Shown here piece by piece: positions 35,487 through 44,193 of a DNA stretch of 64,000 nucleotides (its first letter is position 1; every line of letters begins with the position of its first letter). The position numbers and the translations under genes were made by a program. The notes beneath the pieces were generated by a model. That model was not told the origin of the DNA. It ran no database searches and saw nothing but the letters and a program-made list of their open reading frames with translations. Origin of the DNA: an uncultured Slackia sp. (GTDB lineage Bacteria; Actinomycetota; Coriobacteriia; Coriobacteriales; Eggerthellaceae); the NCBI RefSeq assembly GCF_934630525.1, contig NZ_CAKTVX010000005.1, positions 103,196 to 167,195 on the forward strand, given 5' to 3'.

Positions 35487-35534
35487 GGGGCCACGTCGAA
35501 AGCGTGGGTGAGTCGTGGTGTGAGGGAGACTTTC

Positions 35535-36200
35535 ATGGCTGAATGCTGCAGGTGCCACCGAAGGCTCGGTATGCTGTCGGCGAAAATCGAGCTTCTCGAT
35601 GGCGCGATGTGTGCCAGTTGCTTTCGGAGCCTTAGTCTGCCCGAGCTGGCGAACGACCCAGACAACTCCATGGGAAATATACGGTATGTGGCGAGAAACT
35701 TTCTCTACACGCCCGTGGCTGGCGTCGATGCTATGGTCCAGGCTGTTCTTGTGGGCAGGTATTTCAGCCCTTGGTATGCCGTGAGCAATCTGGCTCAGTT
35801 CGACGACCGCCGAAAAGAGATCCATTTTTCGAAGGTGGGGCTCAGCGTCAAGGAAGATGCCTACATCATCGCGTACCGCGATTTGGTTGGATGTGACCTC
35901 CTTGAAGACGGCAAGATGGTCGAAAAGGGCAGCCTTGTTGGGGCCGTGACGGGCGAGGTGCTGTTCGGCGGCCTCGAGGGTGCGCTGCTCGGCAGCATGG
36001 CGTGTGCATGCAACGAGGCGTACTGCTCATCGATGATGCTGAAAATCATCACGCGCCAGCGAGGCAACGAGGTTATTTTCTTGCCGCTCATACAAAGCAA
36101 AACGAAATGCGACAGCGCGAGTTACCGGCGAGCGGTCAAAGACGCGTTCGAAATCGTGGATAAGATCGACGAGATAGTTTGGGCGGAATTCGACGAATAA
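35535..36200 (+). CDS. Unknown protein with N-terminal zinc ribbon
   Basis: A 221-residue protein. The N-terminus carries CCRCHRRLGM and DGAMCASCF, a CxxC...CxxC zinc ribbon like DUF4428. The middle looks like a PH-like/SHOCT-associated beta domain (IHFSKVGLSVKEDAYIIAYRDLVGCDLL), followed by a Gly-rich hydrophobic segment (VGAVTGEVLFGGLEGALLGS) that could be a membrane hairpin. I cannot assign a function. GAGGGA at 35521-35526 supports ATG 35535. It starts 48 bases after the WYL gene, so co-transcription is likely. Confidence 0.75.
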   Translation: MAECCRCHRRLGMLSAKIELLDGAMCASCFRSLSLPELANDPDNSMGNIRYVARNFLYTPVAGVDAMVQAVLVGRYFSPWYAVSNLAQFDDRRKEIHFSKVGLSVKEDAYIIAYRDLVGCDLLEDGKMVEKGSLVGAVTGEVLFGGLEGALLGSMACACNEAYCSSMMLKIITRQRGNEVIFLPLIQSKTKCDSASYRRAVKDAFEIVDKIDEIVWAEFDE

Positions 36201-36335
36201 CCGCTCATCGGCATTTTCTTGCCTTTCGCCCTTGGCCGATTATCGTTTTCGCCGTTTCATCGGGGTGCCCCACCTTCATTTCCGTACGTCCTTTGAATTT
36301 GTCGGGAGCTCTGGCGTTCGTGCGACGGGGGCGCA

Positions 36336-36341
36336 TATAAT
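36336..36341 (+). promoter_or_regulatory. -10 element of the guaB-like gene
   Basis: TATAAT 46 bases before the start, followed immediately by an imperfect GTTCCGTTAACGTTCC repeat that could be an operator. Confidence 0.45.
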
Positions 36342-36387
36342 GTTCCGTTAACGTTCCGGAAAACACACAAACCGAAGGAGACATCAG

Positions 36388-37905
36388 ATGGCGTTCTACT
36401 ACGAGGAACCCTCGCGTACGTTCAATGAGTATTTGCTGGTCCCGGGCCACACCCCGGCGTCCTGCATCCCTGCGAAGGTTGACTTGAAAACGCCGCTGGT
36501 GCGTTACCGCAAGGGTCAGGAAGAGTGCCCCATTTCGCTGAACATCCCCATGGTGTCGGCAATCATGGCCGCTGTTTCTGACGACCACATGGCTGTTGCC
36601 CTCGCCACTGAAGGTGGCATCTCGTTTATTTATGGCAATCAGACCATCGAGAGCGAAGCGGCCATGGTCGCTCGCGTGAAGGCGTACAAGGCTGGTTTCG
36701 TCGTTTCCGACACCAACCTTTCGCCCGACACCACGCTCGAAGAAGTCGTCGCCCTGAAGGAGCAAACCGGCCATTCCACCATGCCCGTCACCGATAACGG
36801 CCAGGCTGGCGGCAAGCTGCTCGGCGTCGTTACCGAGCGCGACTATCGCCTTTCGCGCATGTCGCTCGATACCAAGGTTTCCGAGTTCATGACTCCCCGC
36901 GAAAACCTTGTGGTTGCTACCGAAGGCACCTCGCTGAAGGAAGCCAACGATATCATCTGGGATCACAAGCTCAACAGCCTGCCTATCGTCGATGCGAACG
37001 ACAACCTGTGCTATCTCGTGTTCCGTCAAGATTACGACACCCATAAGGAAAACCCGCTCGAGCTGCTCGACAACGAGAAGCGCTACCTGGTTGGCGCGGG
37101 CATCAACTCCCGCGACTACGCCGAGCGCGTTCCCGCTCTGGTCGAGGCTGGCGCCGACGTGCTGTGCATCGACTCTTCCGAGGGCTATTCTGACTGGCAG
37201 AAGATGACCATCGAATGGGTGCGCGAGCACTACGGCAACGATGTGAAAATCGGTGCCGGCAACGTTGTCGACCGCGAAGGCTTCCGCTTCCTCGCCGAAG
37301 CTGGCGCCGACTTCATCAAGGTCGGTATCGGCGGCGGTTCCATCTGCATTACCCGCGAGACCAAGGGCATCGGCCGTGGCCAGGCTACCGCGACCATCGA
37401 AGTCGCCAAGGCTCGTGACGAGTACTTCGAGGAGACCGGCATCTACGTGCCCATCTGCTCCGATGGCGGCATCGTGTACGACCACCACATCTCGCTCGCG
37501 CTCGCCATGGGCGCTGACTTCGTGATGCTCGGCCGTTACTTCGCCCGCTTCGACGAGTCCCCGTCGGCCAAGGTCATGGTCAACGGCACTTACATGAAGG
37601 AATACTGGGGCGAGGGTTCTGCCCGCGCTCGCAACTGGGGCCGTTACGACCTCGGCGGCAAGAAGAGCCTTTCCTTCGAAGAGGGCGTCGACTCGTACGT
37701 GCCTTACGCTGGCAGCCTGAAGGACAACATCGCTGTTACGCTGCTCAAGATCAAGTCCACGATGTGCAACTGCGGCGCGCTCACGATTCCTGAGTTCCGC
37801 GACAAGGCGAAGCTCACCGCCGTGTCTTCGACCTCCATCGTCGAGGGCGGCGCTCACGACGTTTTGCTGAAAGACAAAACGCCGTACGTTTCTCGCGTTC
37901 GCTAA
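36388..37905 (+). CDS. guaB: IMP dehydrogenase, Tritrichomonas-like type
   Basis: Oxidises IMP to XMP in guanine nucleotide synthesis. The 505-residue protein has a TIM barrel interrupted by two CBS domains (about 115-230). The catalytic loop is GGGSICITRETKGIGRGQ with the nucleophile at Cys320, instead of the common GPGSICTTR...PQ. The C-terminal half (ICSDGGIVYDHHISLALAMG, EYWGEGSARARNW, GRYDLGGKKSLSFEEGVDSY) closely resembles the Tritrichomonas foetus enzyme, including the Arg-Tyr flap pair. AAGGAG (36376-36381) supports the start. No guaA is adjacent. A terminator lies at 37936-37964. Confidence 0.93.
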   Translation: MAFYYEEPSRTFNEYLLVPGHTPASCIPAKVDLKTPLVRYRKGQEECPISLNIPMVSAIMAAVSDDHMAVALATEGGISFIYGNQTIESEAAMVARVKAYKAGFVVSDTNLSPDTTLEEVVALKEQTGHSTMPVTDNGQAGGKLLGVVTERDYRLSRMSLDTKVSEFMTPRENLVVATEGTSLKEANDIIWDHKLNSLPIVDANDNLCYLVFRQDYDTHKENPLELLDNEKRYLVGAGINSRDYAERVPALVEAGADVLCIDSSEGYSDWQKMTIEWVREHYGNDVKIGAGNVVDREGFRFLAEAGADFIKVGIGGGSICITRETKGIGRGQATATIEVAKARDEYFEETGIYVPICSDGGIVYDHHISLALAMGADFVMLGRYFARFDESPSAKVMVNGTYMKEYWGEGSARARNWGRYDLGGKKSLSFEEGVDSYVPYAGSLKDNIAVTLLKIKSTMCNCGALTIPEFRDKAKLTAVSSTSIVEGGAHDVLLKDKTPYVSRVR

Positions 37906-37935
37906 AAGCTGCGTTTTGAATAAATAACAGCACGG

Positions 37936-37964
37936 AAAGCGACCCTTCGGGGTCGCTTTTTATA
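37936..37964 (+). terminator. Intrinsic terminator after the IMP dehydrogenase gene
   Basis: Perfect 10-bp stem AAAGCGACCC / GGGTCGCTTT (37936-37945 with 37950-37959), TTCG loop, T run. Confidence 0.95.
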
Positions 37965-38003
37965 TGGGCAAACGTTACTAATGTGGGGTGTGAACTACTC
38001 GCA

Positions 38004-38032
38004 TTGACTTTACCAGGGAGTTTGTTCAAAAT
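38004..38032 (+). promoter_or_regulatory. Promoter of the secreted 3D-domain protein
   Basis: TTGACT (38004-38009), 17-bp spacer, CAAAAT (38027-38032). Confidence 0.6.
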
Positions 38033-38049
38033 AGTCGGTTGTGTTTCTT

Positions 38050-38118
38050 TCCCACGCAATTCGTGGGTATAAGAAGGCGGGTTTCCGCCACTGCCAATGG
38101 CGCGTTGAGCGCGGTTGG
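38050..38118 (+). ncRNA. Structured 5' leader (three consecutive hairpins), candidate cis-regulatory RNA
   Basis: Downstream of the promoter: CCCACG/CGTGGG (38050-38066), GGCGG/CCGCC (38075-38088) and GCCAA-GGCGCG...CGCG-TTGGC (38092-38118). No match to a known riboswitch class was recognised by eye. Confidence 0.4.
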
Positions 38119-38177
38119 CGGCGTAGAGAAAAACGACGAAAGCGGTTTATATCAAAACCTTTTCCAACATAACGGCG

Positions 38178-39281
38178 TTGCTGCTCGCGGGCGTTCTGTC
38201 CGCTGGCTCGCTGACCTTCGCATGCGCCACACCCGCCTATGCCGACGAGGTAAGCGACGCCCAGAACGCGCTCAGCGCTGCCGAAGCCCGCATGTCACAA
38301 ATTGCTTCAGAGCACGAAGCCCTCGTCAAGCAGGCTGAAGAGCTCCAAGAGCAAATCGACGAAGCCACCCAAGGCGTAATGGACGCGCAGGCGGCCGCTC
38401 AGGCCGGCCGAGACAAGCTTGGCATCTATGCGACCCAAGAGTACAAAACGGGCGGCATCTCTCTTATTAAAGTGCTGCTCGAATCGCAAAGCATCTCTGA
38501 TCTCGTGAATAACATGCAGTACTTCGATGCGATTCAGGAAGACCAAGCTCGCCAAATCGCAGAGCAGAAGCAGCTCGAAGCTACGTTTAACGACGCACTC
38601 GACGACCTGAACAAGAAAAAAGACGAACAGGTTAAAGCCATTTCCGATGCCGAAGCCAAGCAAACCGAAGCCCAACAGGTTGTGGCACAGGCCACCGCGC
38701 ACTTGAGCGATGCCCAGGCTGCTGCCGAAGCCGCTCGTTTGGCCGAGCTGCAAAAGCAGGCCGAAGCGCTGAAGGCCCAGCAGGAAGCCCAGTCTCAAAC
38801 CGAGCAAGCCTCTGCGGAGGAATCGAAGGGCGCTGCCGAAAAGGCGGAGGAATCTGGCAACAGCGCTGCGTCGAATTCCGGCAACCAATCTTCAAGCAGC
38901 TCATCGAGCGAATCGAACGGCTCGAGCTCGAACAATTCCAATTCCTCGAATACAAGCTCGGGTTGGCAGTCGGGCGTTGTTTCCGCCTATGGCTCAACGA
39001 GCGATGGCACGCTGGGCGCTCACACCGCGACGGGTGCGATTGTCAGCGAAAGCTCCATGGGCGTGGCTGTTCCCATGTCTATGCCGAACTACCGTTCTTA
39101 TTTTGGGCGCTCGGTCGAAATCAGCTACGGCGGCCGCACGGTTGTCGCTGTGGTGAACGACTGCGGTGGCCTGGGTGGCGGCTCTCGCGCGCTCGATTTG
39201 CAGCCTGGCGTATGGAAGGCCCTTGGCGCGAGCAGCTGTTTCGATTGGGGCGTGCGCACCGTTTCCTATCGTTTCCTGTAG
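38178..39281 (+). CDS. Secreted coiled-coil protein with C-terminal 3D (RlpA-like) domain; start codon uncertain
   Basis: A cell-wall-associated protein: signal peptide ending ATPAYA-DE, long coiled coil (about 25-210), Ser/Asn-rich linker, and a C-terminal double-psi beta-barrel 3D domain (TGAIVSESSMGVAVPM, VVAVVNDCGGLGGGSRALDLQPGVW) of the kind in Rpf/MltA-like peptidoglycan enzymes. The start is odd. TTG 38178 has no ribosome site and removes the basic part of the signal peptide; the frame is open back to 38127 without ATG, GTG or TTG. The natural N-terminus reads IKTFSNITALLLAG from ATC 38151, eight bases after GAAAGCGG, so either an ATC start or a mutated ATG is likely. Confidence 0.75.
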   Translation: MLLAGVLSAGSLTFACATPAYADEVSDAQNALSAAEARMSQIASEHEALVKQAEELQEQIDEATQGVMDAQAAAQAGRDKLGIYATQEYKTGGISLIKVLLESQSISDLVNNMQYFDAIQEDQARQIAEQKQLEATFNDALDDLNKKKDEQVKAISDAEAKQTEAQQVVAQATAHLSDAQAAAEAARLAELQKQAEALKAQQEAQSQTEQASAEESKGAAEKAEESGNSAASNSGNQSSSSSSSESNGSSSNNSNSSNTSSGWQSGVVSAYGSTSDGTLGAHTATGAIVSESSMGVAVPMSMPNYRSYFGRSVEISYGGRTVVAVVNDCGGLGGGSRALDLQPGVWKALGASSCFDWGVRTVSYRFL

Positions 39282-39474
39282 GAGTAAGTGCCCGCATCGT
39301 TAGACGCTACGCTGCCTGCTTCTTCACGCGATGAAGCACCATGCAAGGGAAGAGCGGTCTCGATGGGCGCCTTCTTCGGGGCGCATCGCACGGCGGGCTT
39401 GTGAGCGGTTCTGCATTCAATGCAAGCCTGCGCTCGTTGAATTACATTTGAATATTTCCTATTGAGCTGCATTA
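39282..39474 (+). other. Gene-free stretch after the 3D-domain gene
   Basis: No coding frame with a ribosome site. It contains a hairpin around GCGCC-TTCTTCG-GGGCGC (39366-39383). Confidence 0.4.
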
Positions 39475-39500
39475 CCGTCCGCGTTTGCGGACGTTTTTTT
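39475..39500 (+). terminator. Intrinsic terminator before leuS
   Basis: CGTCCGC / GCGGACG (39476-39482 with 39487-39493) followed by seven T. Confidence 0.92.
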
Positions 39501-39535
39501 GTATGAAGCGCAAAGTATGGAGTGCAAAGGCGCGT

Positions 39536-39541
39536 TACAAT
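39536..39541 (+). promoter_or_regulatory. -10 element of the leuS promoter
   Basis: TACAAT 59 bases before leuS, right after the terminator; -35 weak. Confidence 0.45.
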
Positions 39542-39599
39542 AGGCGAATTATCGTTGCGCATGCATATGCGCTGAAGTTCCGGATTAGCAGGAGCACAC

Positions 39600-42170
39600 A
39601 TGAAGGAATACAACCCCCTCGAGATCGAGCCGCGTTGGCAAGCGGCTTGGGAAGAAAGCGGCATCAACAAGGTGCATGAAGAAGACGGGCGTCCCAAGAA
39701 GTACATCTTGGAAATGTTCCCGTATCCCTCGGGTGACATTCACATGGGCCACGCCCGCAACTATTCGATTGGCGACGTTATTGCTCGCTACTATCGCATG
39801 AAGGGCTTTGACGTTTTGCACCCCATGGGCTGGGACGCCTTCGGCCTGCCTGCAGAAAATGCTGCCATCAAGCACCATAGCCATCCTGCCAAATGGACGT
39901 ATGCCAACATCGAAACCCAGAAGGCTAGCTTCAAGCGCATGGGCTTTTCCTACGATTGGGACCGCACCGTTGTGGCGTGCGACCCCGAGTACTATCGCTG
40001 GGGCCAGTGGATTTTTGAGAAGTTCTGGGAGCGTGGCCTCGTCGAGCGCCGCAACTCTCCTGTGAATTGGTGCCCCGGTTGCCAGACCGTTCTGGCAAAC
40101 GAGCAGGTTATCGAGGGCCGTTGCTGGCGTTGCGATTCCGAAATCGAAAAGCGCGACCTCACGCAGTGGTACCTGAAGATTACCGATTACGCTCAGGAAT
40201 TGCTCGACGACCTTGACCAGCTCGAAGGCTGGCCCGAGCGCGTGAAGCAGCAGCAGTCCAACTGGATTGGCCGCTCCGAAGGCGCCGAGGTCGACTTCGT
40301 GCTGTGCGACAAAGACGGCAACGTGCCCGCCGAGCCCGCTGAAGACGATATCATCACCGTGTTCACCACGCGTGCCGACACGCTGTTCGGCGCGAGTTTC
40401 TTCGTGCTTGCCCCTGAATACAAGGGTCTCGCGGCGCTTGTCGAGGGTACCGAATACGAGAAGCCGGTTATGGACCTCGTCGAGGCTTCCAAGAAGATCA
40501 CCGCGGTGCAGCGCGCCCAGGGCGATCATGAAAAGCATGGTGAGTTTACCGGCCGTTACGCGGTCAATCCCATTAATGGCGAGAAGCTGCCCATTTGGGT
40601 TGCCGACTATGTCGTTGCCGATTACGGCACGGGTGCCGTTATGGCCGTTCCGTGCGGTGACCAGCGCGACTTCGAATTCGCTCGCAAATACGACTTGCCC
40701 ATCATTCCCATCATCTTGGGCGATGACGACCCGCTGTTCGAGCAGCTGAAAGACGAGCAGAACCGCGTGGTCACCTCGGTCGATTGGCCCGAGGCCTACG
40801 CCGCCGAAGGCACGCTTGTGCAGTCGGGCAAATACACCGGCATGACCGGCGGCAAGCATTCCGAGGGCGAGGCGGCTATCGTCGCCGAGCTCGAGGCCAT
40901 GGGCCGCGGCCGCCGCAAGGTGGAATTCCGCCTGCGCGACTGGCTCATTTCTCGTCAGCGCTATTGGGGCAATCCCATTCCTGCGATTCATTGCCCGAAG
41001 TGTGGCGTCGTGCCTGTTCCTGAGGAAGATTTGCCTGTGCGCCTTCCCGAGGATATCGACCTTTCCGCTGGTGAGACGCTCGCTACGCACGAGGAATTCG
41101 CGAAGTGCACGTGCCCGAAATGCGGTGGCGAGGCTCGTCGCGAGACCGACACCATGGACACGTTTACGTGCTCGAGCTGGTATTACATGCGCTATACCGA
41201 TCCTCACAACACCGAGCGCCCGTTCGATTCCGCTAAGGCGAATTCGTGGCTGCCTGTCGACCAGTACATCGGCGGCATCGAGCATGCCATTCTGCATCTG
41301 CTCTACAGCCGCTTCTTCACGAAGGTGCTGCGCGACGAGGGCATGCTGAACTTCGATGAGCCGTTCACGAATCTGCTGTGCCAGGGCATGGTGCTCGACG
41401 AGCACGGCGACGTTATGTCGAAGTCGAAGGGCAACGTCATTTCGCCTGAAGACATGATTGCCGCCTACGGCGCCGATGCCGTGCGTTGCTACATTCTGTT
41501 CATGGCTCCGCCCGACAAAGAACTGCTGTGGAACGAAGACGGCCTTGCGGGCCTGTACAAGTTCCTGAACCGCGTGTGGCGCGCCGTGTACGACCTGAAG
41601 CGCGAGGCGGGCGAGGATACGCTGTTCAATGGCGACTCCAAGCTGAATGCTGCCGATGCTTTCAAGACGTTGATGCGTGAGCGTCATCGCGTGGTGGGCA
41701 AGGTGTCCGATGACATCGACCGCAACAACTTTAACACCGCGATTGCCGCCATCATGGAGCTCGTGAACAGCACGAACGATTTCCTGCGTGCTGCAAGTGC
41801 CGAAGAGCGTGCCGCAAACGCCGAGTGGGCTGCTGGCTGCGACGAGGTTGCCGAAGTCATCGTGAAGCTGCTTGCTCCGTTTGCCCCGCACTGGGCTGAA
41901 GAGCTGTGGACCACGGTGCTTGGCAACGAGCCCAGCATCCACAACCAGCCGTGGCCCGAGTTCGATCCCGAGAAGGCCAAGGCCGACGAGGTTGAACTCG
42001 CTGTGCAGATCAACGGCAAGGTGAAGGCCCGCGTCACGGTTGCTGCCGATGCCGCTGAGGAAGACATCATCGCCAAGGCGCTTGAGGCTGCTGCCAATGC
42101 CGTTGAGGGCAAGACGGTTGTCAAGAAGATCGTTATTCCTGGTCGCCTGGTGAACATCGTCGTTAAATAA
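39600..42170 (+). CDS. leuS: Leucyl-tRNA synthetase
   Basis: Class I synthetase charging tRNA-Leu. The 856-residue protein has PYPSGDIHMGHARNY (HIGH), zinc pairs CPGCQ and CWRC, the CP1 editing domain with TTRADTLFGASF and the conserved editing Asp region, a second Cys pair set (CPKCG, about 465 and 505), VMSKSKGNVI (KMSKS) and the C-terminal tRNA-contact domain VQINGKVKARVTV. AGGAG (39590-39594) supports ATG 39600. It is monocistronic; a palindromic repeat element and a terminator follow. Confidence 0.97.
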   Translation: MKEYNPLEIEPRWQAAWEESGINKVHEEDGRPKKYILEMFPYPSGDIHMGHARNYSIGDVIARYYRMKGFDVLHPMGWDAFGLPAENAAIKHHSHPAKWTYANIETQKASFKRMGFSYDWDRTVVACDPEYYRWGQWIFEKFWERGLVERRNSPVNWCPGCQTVLANEQVIEGRCWRCDSEIEKRDLTQWYLKITDYAQELLDDLDQLEGWPERVKQQQSNWIGRSEGAEVDFVLCDKDGNVPAEPAEDDIITVFTTRADTLFGASFFVLAPEYKGLAALVEGTEYEKPVMDLVEASKKITAVQRAQGDHEKHGEFTGRYAVNPINGEKLPIWVADYVVADYGTGAVMAVPCGDQRDFEFARKYDLPIIPIILGDDDPLFEQLKDEQNRVVTSVDWPEAYAAEGTLVQSGKYTGMTGGKHSEGEAAIVAELEAMGRGRRKVEFRLRDWLISRQRYWGNPIPAIHCPKCGVVPVPEEDLPVRLPEDIDLSAGETLATHEEFAKCTCPKCGGEARRETDTMDTFTCSSWYYMRYTDPHNTERPFDSAKANSWLPVDQYIGGIEHAILHLLYSRFFTKVLRDEGMLNFDEPFTNLLCQGMVLDEHGDVMSKSKGNVISPEDMIAAYGADAVRCYILFMAPPDKELLWNEDGLAGLYKFLNRVWRAVYDLKREAGEDTLFNGDSKLNAADAFKTLMRERHRVVGKVSDDIDRNNFNTAIAAIMELVNSTNDFLRAASAEERAANAEWAAGCDEVAEVIVKLLAPFAPHWAEELWTTVLGNEPSIHNQPWPEFDPEKAKADEVELAVQINGKVKARVTVAADAAEEDIIAKALEAAANAVEGKTVVKKIVIPGRLVNIVVK

Positions 42171-42171
42171 T

Positions 42172-42414
42172 CATGTGTTGGCCTGGCGGCCAGCACATGA
42201 CGCCGACGCTGCGCGGCAAGCTGGCGGCGCATTTCGGGTTCAGCCTTCGGCTCGCGTACCGAAGTACGCGTCGCCTCGGCTTTACCCGAACTGCACTCAC
42301 CAGCTTGCCGCTCGCTGGCTTCTAGTGCGAATGTATCCTTTCGGTACCCCGAAGCGTGCCGTCAGAATCCCGCGCAGCGTTGAATGCATATATTGGCCTG
42401 ACGGCCAATATATG
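42172..42414. repeat. Composite palindromic repeat element after leuS
   Basis: Two related palindromes bound it: 42172-42199 (CATGTGTTGGCC / GGCCAGCACATG) and 42387-42414 (CATATATTGGCC / GGCCAATATATG). Both share the centre TTGGCCTGRCGGCCA. Between them an imperfect long hairpin pairs GCGGCAAGCTGG with CCAGCTTGCCGC and TTCGGGT with ACCCGAA around CGCGTAC-CGAA-GTACGCG. No coding potential. Confidence 0.65.
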
Positions 42415-42421
42415 AATAATC

Positions 42422-42456
42422 CAAGCCGCTCCTATGGGGGCGGCTTGCTTGTTTTT
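42422..42456 (+). terminator. Intrinsic terminator
   Basis: CAAGCCGCTCC / GGGGCGGCTTG stem (42422-42447) followed by CTTGTTTTT. Confidence 0.85.
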
Positions 42457-42523
42457 GGGAGACTTCGCGCGGCCGCGAAAAGGCGGCTTATTATGGGACG
42501 CTCAGGAAACGAAAGAGGTCTGC

Positions 42524-43165
42524 GTGCTTAAAGGTTTGTTCAAATTCGTGTTGGCGATTGCGGTTGCGGCGGTTGTCGCCGTAGGCGGCATTAATGCGTG
42601 TGTTGTGCTGTCGGCCAATCCCGCCATTACCACCTTGGACAAATACGAGCAGTCCCGGGTCGCCTCATGCGACGCTATCGTCGTGCTTGGAGCGAGCGTG
42701 CTGCCCGATGGCTCGCTTTCGCCTATTCTGCAGAAGCGCGTCGACGCGGCAATCGATTTGTATTTCAAGGGCGTGGCGCCCATTGTCGTTATGTCTGGCG
42801 ACGGTCGCGAATCGAACTACGATGAACCGAACGCGATGAAGGCCTATGCCATTGCGCAGGGCGTTCCCGAATCGGCGATTTATTGCGATGGGGGCGGCTA
42901 TCACACGTATGACACCATGTGGCGCGTCGCGAATGTGTACGGCGCCCAAAGCGTGGCTATTGTCACACAGAAATATCACCAGTATCGCGCGGTGTTCGAC
43001 GCCCAGGGCGTGGGCATGTCGGCTGTTGGCGTAGTGAGTGATACGGGCACCTATGACGATCAGGCCTATTACGATATTCGCGAGTGGCCCGCGCGCGTGC
43101 AGGATGCCATTTCGGTATGGACGGGCGCCGAACCCGACAATCCGGGCGAGGCCATAACGCTGTAA
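42524..43165 (+). CDS. SanA/YdcF-like DUF218 membrane protein
   Basis: A 213-residue protein with an N-terminal membrane anchor (FVLAIAVAAVVAVGGINAC) and an extracytoplasmic DUF218 domain: DAIVVLGASVLPDGSLSPIL, VVMSGDGRESNYDEPNAM and VTQKYHQYRAVF. SanA-type proteins affect envelope permeability and vancomycin tolerance in enterobacteria; the biochemical reaction is unknown. The start is GTG 42524, five bases after AAAGAGG (42512-42518); upstream in-frame codons lack homology and overlap the terminator. Confidence 0.88.
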   Translation: MLKGLFKFVLAIAVAAVVAVGGINACVVLSANPAITTLDKYEQSRVASCDAIVVLGASVLPDGSLSPILQKRVDAAIDLYFKGVAPIVVMSGDGRESNYDEPNAMKAYAIAQGVPESAIYCDGGGYHTYDTMWRVANVYGAQSVAIVTQKYHQYRAVFDAQGVGMSAVGVVSDTGTYDDQAYYDIREWPARVQDAISVWTGAEPDNPGEAITL

Positions 43166-43196
43166 GGCTCTTTCGGCCTTTTACGGGAGCTATGTC

Positions 43197-43202
43197 TTGA
43201 CA
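43197..43202 (+). promoter_or_regulatory. Consensus -35 element before the C26 hydrolase gene
   Basis: TTGACA; the nearest -10-like sequence TATATC (43225-43230) is 22 bases away, so the promoter is only tentative. Confidence 0.3.
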
Positions 43203-43263
43203 AACTTCCCGAAATAAAGAAACCTATATCCCTAGTTAACATGTGGGTTTCAGAGGGGCGCGT

Positions 43264-44193
43264 ATGGCTGACGAAGACATCGTTTCCAAATTCGAGGAAT
43301 ACCGTGCTCAGGCGAGCTCTCGTTGCGTTGCGGCGGGGTGTGGCGCTGTGGAATCGTGCATGGACTCATCGGTTTGCCCATCGGCCGCGCCTGCCCCCGT
43401 TATTGGCGTGGTGCCAACGCAATATCCCAGCGAAAAGTCGGTCGTCATGGCCAATCGTTACATCCAAGCGCTCACGGCTGCCGGAGCGGCTCCGCTTGTG
43501 CTTCCCTTGGTGGAAGACGTGCATGTGTATGAAACCTTGTTCCCGCATATCGACGGCTTCTTACTAACCGGCGGCAACGATATCGACCCTGAACGTTATG
43601 GCTCGCTCGAAAAATCTGAAAAGCTCGGCGAGCTTACGCCCGAAAGGGAAGACCTCGAATTCCTTATTTTGAGCTACGCCTACCAGTTCGATGTGCCGGT
43701 GCTTGGTATTTGCCGTGGCATGCAAATGATCAATGTCTTTTTCGGTGGAACGCTCTATTTGGATTTAGCCGATCAATTCACATCGTTGCAGCATTGGCAG
43801 ACATGCGATTATTCAGAAACAAGCCATTTCGTGAAAATCGTGCACGAATCTAGGCTCGGGCGCATTTTGGAGACCGACCGTCTTGCTACGAATTCCATGC
43901 ATCATCAGGGAGTGCGTACGGTTGCCCCCATGCTCGACCCTGTTGCATATGGTCCTGATGGGCTGGTAGAGGCGGTTGAGGTGCGTGACAGGTCATTCAT
44001 CATGGGGGTCCAGTGGCACCCTGAATTCTTTGCGGGCACGCGGAAAATGGGGTGTTTGTTCGCCTCACTTGCGCAGGAGGCCATTCGCTCGCACACTGCG
44101 ACGCTCGATGCGCGTGGGCGTTGCCGTCTCAATATCAAGAAGGCTCCCGACGTAAGGTCGTGGCCGACAATGGAATATGCCGATGGTATTTAA
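43264..44193 (+). CDS. Peptidase C26 / class I glutamine amidotransferase-like gamma-glutamyl hydrolase
   Basis: A 309-residue PuuD-like protein hydrolysing gamma-glutamyl bonds. The core has GFLLTGGNDIDPERYG (about 95), the nucleophile elbow VLGICRGMQMINVFFGG with the catalytic Cys, and the His-Glu pair in GVQWHPEFFAG. The first 45 residues, Cys- and Ala-rich, precede the usual start (VIGVVPTQYPSEKSV). ATG 43264 is backed by AGGGG at 43253-43257; GTG 43243 is an alternative. Glutamyl-polyamine or folate-type substrates are possible; nothing nearby decides. Confidence 0.88.
   Translation: MADEDIVSKFEEYRAQASSRCVAAGCGAVESCMDSSVCPSAAPAPVIGVVPTQYPSEKSVVMANRYIQALTAAGAAPLVLPLVEDVHVYETLFPHIDGFLLTGGNDIDPERYGSLEKSEKLGELTPEREDLEFLILSYAYQFDVPVLGICRGMQMINVFFGGTLYLDLADQFTSLQHWQTCDYSETSHFVKIVHESRLGRILETDRLATNSMHHQGVRTVAPMLDPVAYGPDGLVEAVEVRDRSFIMGVQWHPEFFAGTRKMGCLFASLAQEAIRSHTATLDARGRCRLNIKKAPDVRSWPTMEYADGI

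Noticed and set aside
38039..38338. Open frame in the leader of the 3D-domain gene
   Set aside because: No ribosome site, Arg-rich shadow-like product, and it covers the structured hairpins.
39331..39430. Short frame from ATG near 39332 as a possible small protein
   Set aside because: No ribosome site and composition like frame-shifted GC-rich DNA; the region is better explained as hairpin-containing spacer.
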